Shown here one piece after another: positions 25,434 to 34,746 of a stretch of 64,000 nucleotides of DNA. Each line of letters begins with the position of its first letter. Position 1 is the first letter of the stretch. Origin of the DNA: Agromyces albus (GTDB lineage Bacteria; Actinomycetota; Actinomycetes; Actinomycetales; Microbacteriaceae). The notes under the pieces were generated by a model. It was not told the origin of the DNA. It was given only the letters and a program-made list of their open reading frames with translations, and made no database searches. The DNA lies in assembly GCF_030815405.1 (NCBI RefSeq), contig NZ_JAUSWX010000001.1, positions 1 to 64,000 of the forward strand, written 5' to 3'. The position numbers and the translations under genes are program-made.

Positions 25434-27344
25434 GTGCTCGAGTCCCCCCTCGTGCCCGACGGTTCAACGCCAGGCACTCAGGCTTCATTGCGGCCCGAGC
25501 GACCCCTGACGCGACGTGAATTACGTGAGCGCGAGGCGGCTGAGGCTCGGCAGGCCGAGGGGCACGGCATCGAGGCGGTCGTCGAATCGGCTGCTCAGTC
25601 TTCGGCTGGTGCGGATCGCAACGCCGATCTTCCGGTAGGGCAGCCGGGCTTCGACGCCGCTGCAGGGGCAGCACCGCAGCCGAGCTTCGACGAGCTCTTC
25701 GGCATCTCGGCCGGCGCTCCGGCCGAAGCCGCCCCGACACCGCGGTCCGACCGTCGAGCGGATGCCGCGAGCCATCCGAGCTCCGAGCTCCGGTCCCGCC
25801 GCACAACTGCTCCCACCCCTGCACGGTTCTCCCAGGCCGAGCCGGCCGACTCTCGAGTCGACCCGGACTCGGCCTTCGCTGTTTCCCGCTCCGAGGGCTC
25901 CGCGTCCTCAGAGACGAACGCCTTCGACTCGCTGTTCGGCGGGCTCGGCGACCAGGCCCTCGACGACGTCGATGCGGCGAACGTCACGGCGCGCAGCGGC
26001 CGCAAAGCGCGCGCGTCCAAGCCGACGCGAGCGGAACGCAAGGCCCAGAAGGCTGCTCGAGCGGCTGGACCGCGACGCGTCGGTGCGGCGGCCACGCCGG
26101 CCAAACCTCCGACCTCTGCGGTGCCTGGCGTGCCGACGCCCGTGCCGATGCCAGCCCAGTCGGCCGTACCGAAGCCCGCCCCGCCGGCCGTACCGAGGCC
26201 GGCAACGCAGGAGGTCGCCGCGAATGCAGCGGCTGCGGCATCCGTCGCCGTCACCGCAACCATCGCCACCTCGGCCGGTGCGAAGGCGCCCGGCCCGGCG
26301 TCATCCGACAGCTTCGACGCGCTCGACATCTTCGCCAGGAATTCGCCGGCGCCTTCGCCGACGTCGGCCGCCGCGTTGCCGTCGGCAGCATTGATGCCGA
26401 CGGTCGACGAGGGGCGCGCTTCGCGTCGCGACGTGGCGACCTTGGTCGAGGCCGAATCGCGCCGCCGCTCGACGTCGTCATCCTCGTCGTCGGGCTGCGG
26501 GCGCCGAACCAACGACCACGCCGCCCGCGGTCAGGCGCCGCGAGACCCCCGCTCGAACCACACCGGCATCCCGGCGATCCGCAACACCCGCCCGACGCGT
26601 CCCACGACGGCGTCCGTTGCGGCCACGCCGCGCAAGCGCCGCGGAGGCGCTCGTGTTGCGACTGTCGTCGCGATGAGCTTCGCTGCGCTGCTCGCCGTCG
26701 CGACATCCGTGCCGTCGCTCTCGTTGCTCACCCCCGCCGACGTGCAGGCCATGGCCCTCGAGAGCGTGGCGACCGACGAGCCCGACGCCCAGCGCGTCGA
26801 GATCACGGGCGGCGCGCTCGCGCAGAGCGTCGAGCGCGAGGGCTACAAGGCCCAGTCGATCGAGGAGTACGCCAAGGCGGCCGGCATTCGCGCCGAGGCG
26901 ACGTTCACGAACAACCCGGCGGGCACGATCCAGTGGCCGTTCGCCGTCGGCGTGCACATCGGCGACCGCTTCGGCTATCGCGACTGCTACGGCTGTTCGA
27001 CCAACCACGGCGGCCAGGACTTCAACCCGGGCCTCGGCGCCGAGATCCAGTCGATCGCCGACGGCACCGTGGTCGTGGCCGAGAACGGCGGCGGGTCACT
27101 CGGCGTCGTCATGATGATCGATCACGAGATCGACGGCCAGAAGGTCACGAGCGTCTACGCGCACATGGAGTACGACTCGATGCGCTTCGCGGTCGGCGAC
27201 CAGGTGGGCGTCGGCGACGTCATCGGCACCACGGGCGACACCGGCATGTCCACCGGTCCTCACCTGCACTTCGAAATCCGCCTCGGCGGCGTCGACGGCA
27301 TGAAGGTCGACCCGCTCGTCTGGCTCTACGAGAACACGAACTAG
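25434..27344 (+). CDS. M23 family metallopeptidase (cell-wall endopeptidase)
   Basis: 636 aa. The N-terminal half is low-complexity, rich in Ala, Pro, Ser and Arg (1 to about 405), with repeated PKPA/PRPA stretches near 240-260. One membrane helix follows (about 408-428), then an extracytoplasmic region with a LytM/M23 domain (about 500-630). Zinc ligands are visible in NHGGQDFNPG (near 524) and HLHFE (near 610). It probably cuts peptidoglycan cross-bridges or regulates an amidase. The stretch 26460-26640 reads as Ser/Arg-rich sequence unlike its surroundings. The GTG start lacks a strong ribosome site. Confidence 0.85.
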   Translation: MLESPLVPDGSTPGTQASLRPERPLTRRELREREAAEARQAEGHGIEAVVESAAQSSAGADRNADLPVGQPGFDAAAGAAPQPSFDELFGISAGAPAEAAPTPRSDRRADAASHPSSELRSRRTTAPTPARFSQAEPADSRVDPDSAFAVSRSEGSASSETNAFDSLFGGLGDQALDDVDAANVTARSGRKARASKPTRAERKAQKAARAAGPRRVGAAATPAKPPTSAVPGVPTPVPMPAQSAVPKPAPPAVPRPATQEVAANAAAAASVAVTATIATSAGAKAPGPASSDSFDALDIFARNSPAPSPTSAAALPSAALMPTVDEGRASRRDVATLVEAESRRRSTSSSSSSGCGRRTNDHAARGQAPRDPRSNHTGIPAIRNTRPTRPTTASVAATPRKRRGGARVATVVAMSFAALLAVATSVPSLSLLTPADVQAMALESVATDEPDAQRVEITGGALAQSVEREGYKAQSIEEYAKAAGIRAEATFTNNPAGTIQWPFAVGVHIGDRFGYRDCYGCSTNHGGQDFNPGLGAEIQSIADGTVVVAENGGGSLGVVMMIDHEIDGQKVTSVYAHMEYDSMRFAVGDQVGVGDVIGTTGDTGMSTGPHLHFEIRLGGVDGMKVDPLVWLYENTN

Positions 27345-27443
27345 CGTCGCCCTCGCCCTCGCCCGCTCGTCAACGCCACGTCGGGCTCGGATCGCGAGAC
27401 CTGCTCGCGCTCGTGTCGCATCCATTGGCCGCGACATCCCGGA

Positions 27444-27502
27444 TGCAGGCGAATCACGATCATCCCGACGCTGCGGCGAGGCATGATCGCGTTTCCCCTG
27501 CA
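27444..27502. repeat. 59-bp palindromic repeat, copy 2
   Basis: The same class of element as at 141-199. The outer ends are TGCAGG and CCTGCA, 17 of 20 terminal positions pair, and the loop is a 19-nt sequence unlike the other copies. The arms end in ATCAT/ATGAT. It lies in the gap between the M23 peptidase and the DUF559 gene. Confidence 0.75.
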
Positions 27503-27612
27503 GCACTCCACGGGCGTTCGGACGAGCCCTCCACAGGCGATCGGTGGGGGCCGTTCTCCACAGCGCGTTCGGCGCGCGGTCACCAGGCCTCGAACGCGTC
27601 AAGACTCACGGG

Positions 27613-28524
27613 ATGACTCCCTCGGCCATGGAACCAGCGCGACTCATCCGTGCCAATGGAGGTGTGCTGCCTCGCCGCGCTCTCGAGCAGGCGGGTGTGA
27701 GTCGTGGCGTACTCCAGCGGGGAGTCGCAAGCGGCGCAGTCTTCGCAGTGCGCCGCGGCTGGTACGGCGTACCGGATGCTCCGTCCGCGGTCGTGGGGGC
27801 GGTGCGCGTCGGGGGCACGTTGACGGCGGCATCCGTCGCTCGACTCCACGGACTCTGGACGCTCGACGATCCCATGCTCCATGTGCGCGTGGCGGGTGGC
27901 GCGTCGCGGCTCCGCTCGCCTCTCGACCGAGCTGTTCCGCTGGAGAAGTCGCATGGCGTCTGTGTCCACTACCGCGAGCGACCGAGTGGGCCGAACGACG
28001 TGCCGGCCCGCGACTCATTGCCACGCGCCCTCGCCGAGATGTTCACGTGCGCTGGCTCCCTGGCTGCGATGATCGCCGTGGACTCCGCGCTGAACCTGCG
28101 TGAGCTCTCGGGCGCCGGGCGAGCCGAGCTCCGCGCGCTCGTGCCCGCGTCGAAGCGTCGACTCATCGACCACGCCGACCCCCACTGCGACTCGGGGCTC
28201 GAGACGATCGCGCGGATGCTCCCGCGCGGCAAGCGTCTGTCGCACCGCACGCAGGCGTACATTCCCGGCGTCGGGCGCGTCGACCTGCTCATCGGAGATC
28301 GGCTCGTCATCGAACTCGACGGCGCCGGCTTCCACATGGACACGAAGGACTTCGCCGAGGATCGCCGTCGCGGGTTCGAACTCGTGATGCGTGGCTATCT
28401 CGTCGTGCGCCTGACGTACGACATGGTCGTGCACGACTGGGAGCGTACGCAAGGCGACCTGCTGGCGCTCATCGAGCGCGGCGAGCACCGCTGGGGTGCT
28501 CGGGCGCAGGCCTGGGAGCGCTGA
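27613..28524 (+). CDS. DUF559 endonuclease-like protein with AbiEi-type N-terminal domain
   Basis: 303 aa. The N-terminal winged-helix part (about 1-60, GGVLPRRALEQAGVSRGVLQRGVASG then an RRGWYGVP strand) resembles the antitoxin-type domain of AbiEi proteins. The C-terminal 100 aa have a PD-(D/E)XK/Vsr-like fold of DUF559: DLLIGDRLVIELDGAGFH, then a RGYLVVRLTY strand. Such proteins are common in Microbacteriaceae and uncharacterised. No partner toxin gene is adjacent. The gene is flanked on both sides by the 59-bp palindromic repeats. Confidence 0.75.
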   Translation: MTPSAMEPARLIRANGGVLPRRALEQAGVSRGVLQRGVASGAVFAVRRGWYGVPDAPSAVVGAVRVGGTLTAASVARLHGLWTLDDPMLHVRVAGGASRLRSPLDRAVPLEKSHGVCVHYRERPSGPNDVPARDSLPRALAEMFTCAGSLAAMIAVDSALNLRELSGAGRAELRALVPASKRRLIDHADPHCDSGLETIARMLPRGKRLSHRTQAYIPGVGRVDLLIGDRLVIELDGAGFHMDTKDFAEDRRRGFELVMRGYLVVRLTYDMVVHDWERTQGDLLALIERGEHRWGARAQAWER

Positions 28525-28555
28525 CTGGTTGGCGCGCCCTACATCCGCATCCGGA

Positions 28556-28614
28556 TGCAGGGGATTCCAAGTCATGGCTGGCGTGGGCAGGGGTATGACG
28601 CAGTATCCCCTGCA
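28556..28614. repeat. 59-bp palindromic repeat, copy 3
   Basis: Outer ends TGCAGGGGAT and ATCCCCTGCA are a perfect 10-bp inverted pair; 16 of 20 terminal positions pair overall around a 19-nt loop. Like the other copies it is exactly 59 bp and intergenic, here 31 nt after the DUF559 stop. It could serve as a bidirectional attenuator between convergent genes. Confidence 0.75.
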
Positions 28615-28730
28615 GAGCGGATGCCGCACGTGCACCGGGTTTCAGTTGACGGATGCTGCGGACGGAAGTGGCGACCCGCGGAGCGAGTCAGGCGGCCTAG
28701 CCGCCCGCGACATGCGCAGACCAGGCGGCC

Positions 28731-28817
28731 GCGCCGCTCGCGGCTACGCGCGGCGTTAGCCGCGCCGCCCGCGGTTACGCCTGGCGTTAGCCGCGCCGCC
28801 CGCGACTACGCGCGGAG
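28731..28817. repeat. 31-bp tandem repeat at the 3' end of the GH13 gene
   Basis: Units start at 28731, 28762 and 28793. The first two are 31 bp and differ at four positions; the third is partial and runs through the stop codon of the minus-strand GH13 gene. Each begins GCGCCGC and the full units contain GGCGTTAGCC. It appears to be an expansion seeded from the gene's 3' end. Confidence 0.65.
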
Positions 28818-30506
28818 CCAGGCCGTGGTGTCGCCCGGCAGGGTGCGGCCGGTGAGCGCCTCGCTCGCGAGCAGCACGTCGCCGGAGGGCAGCTCCACGG
28901 GCGACGTGCCCGTGTTCGCCACGGCGATGACGTCGCCGTTGCGGAATGCGAGCACCTCGCCGTCGAACCCGGGCAGCCACTCGACCGCGCCAGAGCCGAG
29001 GTCGTGCTCTCGCCGCAAGCGGAGGAGCGACCGGTAGAGCTCGAGCGTCGAACCGTCGGTGCCGCGCTGGCGGTCGCGGGCGAGTTCGCGCCATTGCGCG
29101 GGCTGCGGGAGCCAGGATGCCTCGCTCGGCCCGAAGCCGTAGGACGGCGCGTCGGCCTCCCAAGGGATCGGCACGCGGCATCCGTCTCGCCCATAGCGCT
29201 CGCCGTTCGTGCGGAACCAGGTGGGGTCTTCGCGCGCGTCGTCGGGGAGGTCGATGACCTCGGGCAGGCCGAGCTCCTCGCCCTGGTAGAGGTAGGCCGA
29301 GCCGGGGAGCGCGAGCATGAGGGTGGTCGCTGCCCGGGCGCGGCGCAGGCCGGCTTCGTACTCGGGCAGGCCCTTCGAGCGGGATCCGAGACCGTGACCC
29401 TGGGGGTTCGCCTCGGTGACCGAGAGGCGTGTCGCGTGGCGCACGACGTCGTGGTTCGAGAGCACCCACGTGCTCGGCGCACCGACCGAGCCGAAGGCGT
29501 CGAGTGAGGCGTCGATCACGTGACGGAGGGCCGCGGCATCCCACGGCGTCTCGAGGTAGGCGAAGTTGAAGGCCTGGTGCATCTCGTCGGGGCGCACCCA
29601 ATTGGCCACGCGGGGGAGCGGGTCGACCCACGCCTCGGCGGCGAGGATGCGTTCGCCCGGGTACTCGTCGAGGAGCTTGCGCCAGTCGCGGTAGATCTCG
29701 TGTACACCGTCTTGGCCCCAGTACGGCGCGAGGTCGCCGGGCTCCGAGCTGATCGCGGGCTCGAGGGGGACGCCGGAGGTCACGGCCGCGCCGCCGCCCA
29801 TGCTGCCCCCGTCGGCGGGCGGGGTGTAGTCGGGCAGGCCGTCGGCCTTGATCATGCCGTGCGCCACGTCGACGCGGAAGCCGTCGACGCCGCGGTCGAG
29901 CCAGAAGCGCAGGATGTCGCGGAACTCCTCGCGCACTTCGTCGTTCGTCCAGTCGAAGTCGGGCTGCGAACTGTCGAAGAGGTGCAGGTACCACTGGCCG
30001 GGAGTGCCATCGGCCTCGACGACGCGGGTCCACGCGGGGCCGCCGAAGACGGACTCCCAGTTGTTCGGCGGCTCGTCGCCGGCCGGCCCGCGGCCGTCGC
30101 GGAAGAGGTAGCGCGCGCGCTCGGCACTGCCCGGCCCCGCCGCGAGCGCCGCTTGGAACCACTCGTGCTCGTCGGACGAGTGGTTCGGCACGAGGTCGAT
30201 GATGACGCGGATGCCGCGGGCATGGGCCTCGGCGAGCATCGCATCGAAATCGGCGAGCGTGCCGAAGCGCGGGTCGACGTCGCAGTAGTCGGCGACGTCG
30301 TAGCCGGCATCGCGCTGCGGGGACGTGAAGAACGGCGAGAGCCAGATGGCGTCGATGCCGAGTTCGTGCAGGTCGTCGAGGCGCGAGGTGATGCCGGCGA
30401 GGTCGCCCATGCCATCGCCGTTCGCGTCGGCGAACGACCGGGGGTAGATCTGGTAGATCGCGGCGGTGCGCCACCAATCGGAGGTCATCTGCAAACTGTA
30501 CGACAT
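28806..30506 (-). CDS. GH13 alpha-glucosidase (maltose locus)
   Basis: 566 aa, paralogue of the enzyme at 12.2-13.8 kb. It has YQIYPRSFADANGDGMGDL near the N terminus, the catalytic Asp in GFRVDVAHGM, the Glu in LAAEAW and the Asp in SNHDVVRHATR. An insert rich in Gly after the catalytic Asp (PPADGGSMGGGAAVTSG) is absent from the first paralogue. The ATG at 30506 is chosen because GAGGTG lies upstream; an internal ATG at 30488 lacks a ribosome site. It diverges from malE across a region with two LacI-type operators. Confidence 0.87.
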   Translation of the reverse strand: MSYSLQMTSDWWRTAAIYQIYPRSFADANGDGMGDLAGITSRLDDLHELGIDAIWLSPFFTSPQRDAGYDVADYCDVDPRFGTLADFDAMLAEAHARGIRVIIDLVPNHSSDEHEWFQAALAAGPGSAERARYLFRDGRGPAGDEPPNNWESVFGGPAWTRVVEADGTPGQWYLHLFDSSQPDFDWTNDEVREEFRDILRFWLDRGVDGFRVDVAHGMIKADGLPDYTPPADGGSMGGGAAVTSGVPLEPAISSEPGDLAPYWGQDGVHEIYRDWRKLLDEYPGERILAAEAWVDPLPRVANWVRPDEMHQAFNFAYLETPWDAAALRHVIDASLDAFGSVGAPSTWVLSNHDVVRHATRLSVTEANPQGHGLGSRSKGLPEYEAGLRRARAATTLMLALPGSAYLYQGEELGLPEVIDLPDDAREDPTWFRTNGERYGRDGCRVPIPWEADAPSYGFGPSEASWLPQPAQWRELARDRQRGTDGSTLELYRSLLRLRREHDLGSGAVEWLPGFDGEVLAFRNGDVIAVANTGTSPVELPSGDVLLASEALTGRTLPGDTTAWLRA

Positions 30507-30518
30507 CCGGACACCTCG

Positions 30519-30532
30519 TGGAAACGCTTGCA
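30519..30532 (-). promoter_or_regulatory. LacI-type operator 1 (GH13 side)
   Basis: On the minus strand the sequence TGCAAGCGTTTCCA fits the LacI/MalR consensus TGNAANCGNTTNCA at every fixed position. It lies 12 nt upstream of the GH13 start codon, next to the ribosome-binding site, so binding would block transcription of the glucosidase gene. Confidence 0.75.
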
Positions 30533-30586
30533 GCATCGCGGCGTAACCTGATGGTCACGAACCTGTATCGATGCCGCACTCTTGGT

Positions 30587-30615
30587 TTGAGGATAGCGGC
30601 CGCGCAAGGTATACC
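30587..30615 (+). promoter_or_regulatory. Promoter of the malEFG operon
   Basis: TTGAGG at 30587-30592 and TATACC at 30610-30615 with a 17-bp spacer. The second LacI-type operator begins at the next base, covering the probable transcription start. Confidence 0.55.
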
Positions 30616-30629
30616 TGTAATCGCTTGCA
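30616..30629 (+). promoter_or_regulatory. LacI-type operator 2 (malE side)
   Basis: TGTAATCGCTTGCA matches TGNAANCGNTTNCA at every fixed position. It directly follows the -10 hexamer of the malE promoter, a classic repressor position. Operator centres are 97 bp apart, so one regulator could control both divergent transcripts. Confidence 0.75.
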
Positions 30630-30761
30630 TAACGCGAGTACTCCATGGAAGAACGGCCTTTCGGGCACGGTGCACGGTTCCACGGGAACCGGAACGGGGA
30701 ACACAGCTCCGTCACCAGGCGAAGGCGCCGGACTCATGCACACTGAGAAGGGCACACACCA

Positions 30762-31988
30762 ATGAGGGTGAACACGAAGAGCCTCCTCGCTGCCGGGGCC
30801 GTCGCGGTCGTCGCGACGCTCGGTCTCGCGAGCTGCGCCGCCGGCGACGCCGGCTCCGAAGGCGATGCCGCAAGCAGCACGCTCACGGTCTGGGTCGACG
30901 CCGAGCGCGTCGACGCGCTGCAGGGGGCAGCTGACGCATACTCCGAGAAGAACGGCGTCAAGGTCGACCTCGTCGGCAAGGACAACGCCGACATCAAGGA
31001 TGACTTCATCCAGCAGGTTCCGACCGGCAAGGGCCCCGACATCACGATGGGCGCCCACGACTGGCTCGGCGAGCTTTCGACGAACGGTGTCGTTGCACCG
31101 ATCGAGCTCGGCGACTCGGCGGGCGACTACCTGCCCGTCGCGATCGATGCCTCCACCTACGAGGGAACGGTCTACATGCTTCCCTACGCGGTGGAGAACA
31201 TCGCCGTGATCCGCAACGCCGACCTCGTTCCCGAGGCCGCCACGAGCTTCGACGACATGATCGCGAAGGGCCAGGCCGCGGGCCTCACCCAGCCGTTCGT
31301 CGTCGAGCAGGGCGCAGAGGGCAACCCTTACCACCTCTACCCGTTCCAGACCGCGTTCGGCGCTCCCGTCTTCGGCAGCAACGACCAGGGCTACGACCCC
31401 ACCGACCTCCAGCTCGGCAACGCGGGCGGCGAGCAGTTCGCCACGTGGCTCGCGAGCCAGGGCAAGAACGGCACCGGCGTCTTCAACACCGACGTCGACG
31501 GCGACATCGCCAAGCAGGCCTTCCTCGACGGCACCGCGGCCTTCTGGCTGACCGGCCCGTGGAACGTGGGCTCGGCCGTCGACGCGGGCCTGAACGTCGC
31601 GATCGACAGCGTGCCGAGCCCGACCGCCGAGGTCGCCTCGCCGTTCGCCGGCGTGAAGGGATTCTTCGTCTCCTCCGAGTCGAAGAACAAGGTCGCCGCG
31701 AACGACTTCCTCGTCAACTACCTCGGCACCGAAGACGTGCAGCTCGAGCTCTTCGAGGCGGGCAACGTGCTTCCGGCGCTCTCGGCCGCCGCTGAGACCG
31801 CGTCGAGCGACCCGATCATCGAGGGCTTCGCCGCCGTCGGCGCCGAGGCTGTTCCGATGCCGGCGATCCCGGCCATGGGTTCGGTTTGGCAGTACTGGGG
31901 CATCGCCGAGGCCGACGTCATCAACGGCGCCGACCCCGTCGCGACGTGGCAGAAGCTGACGGCCGACGTGCAGGCTGCGATCCAGTAA
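30762..31988 (+). CDS. malE: Maltose/maltodextrin-binding lipoprotein (MalE-like)
   Basis: 408 aa. The signal has a lipobox LASCAAG (Cys near 25). The mature part is a family 1 solute-binding protein with TLTVWVDAERVDALQ, KGPDITMGAHDWLGEL and a tryptophan-rich AFWLTGPWN segment typical of maltodextrin-binding proteins. GAAGGGC precedes the ATG. It is followed by two permease genes and a GH13 amylase. A strong hairpin separates it from malF. Confidence 0.9.
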   Translation: MRVNTKSLLAAGAVAVVATLGLASCAAGDAGSEGDAASSTLTVWVDAERVDALQGAADAYSEKNGVKVDLVGKDNADIKDDFIQQVPTGKGPDITMGAHDWLGELSTNGVVAPIELGDSAGDYLPVAIDASTYEGTVYMLPYAVENIAVIRNADLVPEAATSFDDMIAKGQAAGLTQPFVVEQGAEGNPYHLYPFQTAFGAPVFGSNDQGYDPTDLQLGNAGGEQFATWLASQGKNGTGVFNTDVDGDIAKQAFLDGTAAFWLTGPWNVGSAVDAGLNVAIDSVPSPTAEVASPFAGVKGFFVSSESKNKVAANDFLVNYLGTEDVQLELFEAGNVLPALSAAAETASSDPIIEGFAAVGAEAVPMPAIPAMGSVWQYWGIAEADVINGADPVATWQKLTADVQAAIQ

Positions 31989-31998
31989 CACATCGATT

Positions 31999-32038
31999 GC
32001 TCCGGGCCGGATGCCGCACGAGGCATCCGACCCGGAGC
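31999..32038 (+). promoter_or_regulatory. Intercistronic hairpin between malE and malF
   Basis: A 17-bp stem with one mismatch: left arm 31999-32015 (GCTCCGGG...GGATGCC), right arm 32022-32038 (GGCATCC...CCCGGAGC), 6-nt loop. No T tract follows. Such structures between malE and malF are known in other bacteria to protect the malE mRNA, giving more binding protein than permease. That role is inferred here. Confidence 0.6.
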
Positions 32039-32067
32039 ACTCACGTTCGACGGGAAGAGCGAGCAGG

Positions 32068-33686
<1,619 letters not shown>

Positions 33687-33687
<1 letters not shown>

Positions 33688-34676
33688 TGGCCGCGCAGCA
33701 ACCCGTTTCCGGAACGCCGATCGGCCTCGTCGCCGGTGAGATCGACGAGTTCGCGGATGCCTCGACCCGGGCGAGTGCCGCCATCGGCGACGCTCCCCGG
33801 CGCATCCAGCCGCGGCGGCCGTTCAACTTCGGCCGCTGGTTCGCGGCGACCGGCTGGCGCCACGTCGTGGGCGTCGTGATGGTGGCGTTCTCGCTGTTCC
33901 CGATCATCTTCGTGATCTCGTCGTCGCTCAATCCGCGCGGCACGCTCACCGGATCGAACGCACTGTTCTCGAAGATCGGCCTCGACAGCTACGTGCGGAT
34001 CCTCACCGACCCGCAAGTGCCGTTCACGACGTGGTTCGGCAACACCCTCCTCATCTCGGGCATCACGGCGGTCGCCACGGTCTTCCTCGGGGCGCTCGCG
34101 GCGTATTCCTTCTCGCGCATGCGCTTCACGGGGCGTCGCTTCGGGCTCATCTCGATCGTCGTCGTGCAGATGTTCCCGCAACTGCTCGCCGTCGTCGCGA
34201 TCTTCCTGCTCATGAGCGCGATCGGCGACTGGTTCCCGGCGATCGGCCTCAACACGCACGTCGGCCTGATCATGGTCTACCTCGGCGGCGCGCTCGGCGT
34301 GAATACCTACCTGATGTACGGCTTCTTCAACACCGTGCCCGCGTCGATCGACGAAGCCGCGAAGATCGACGGCGCCGGTCATGCGCGCATCTTCTTCACG
34401 ATCATCCTGCGGCTCGTCGCGCCGATCCTCGCGGTCGTGGCGCTGCTGTCGTTCATCGCGTCGGTGAACGAGTTCGTCGTGGCATCCGTGCTCCTGATCG
34501 ACACCGAGCAGCAGACACTCGCCGTCGGCCTCACGAAGCTCGTCTCGAACCCGCGCTACGCCGACTGGAGCGCCTTCTCGGCGGGCGCGGTCATCGCCGC
34601 GCTGCCCGTGGTCGCGCTGTTCCTCTTCCTGCAGAAGTACATCGTCGGCGGCCTCACGGCCGGCGCCGTCAAGTAG
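33687..34676 (+). CDS. malG: Maltose ABC transporter permease MalG
   Basis: 329 aa, six helices after a 50-aa cytoplasmic N terminus. The EAA loop is ASIDEAAKIDGAGHARIFFT. It begins inside the malF stop. No ATPase gene is present, so a shared ATPase elsewhere is inferred. The following GH13 gene starts 70 nt downstream and is probably co-transcribed. Confidence 0.9.
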
Positions 34677-34746
34677 GCATCGCGAAACGGATGCCGCAGC
34701 ACCGCCGGTTCTCCCGCCCGAAACCTGCGCGTGGAAGGGTGGGGGA

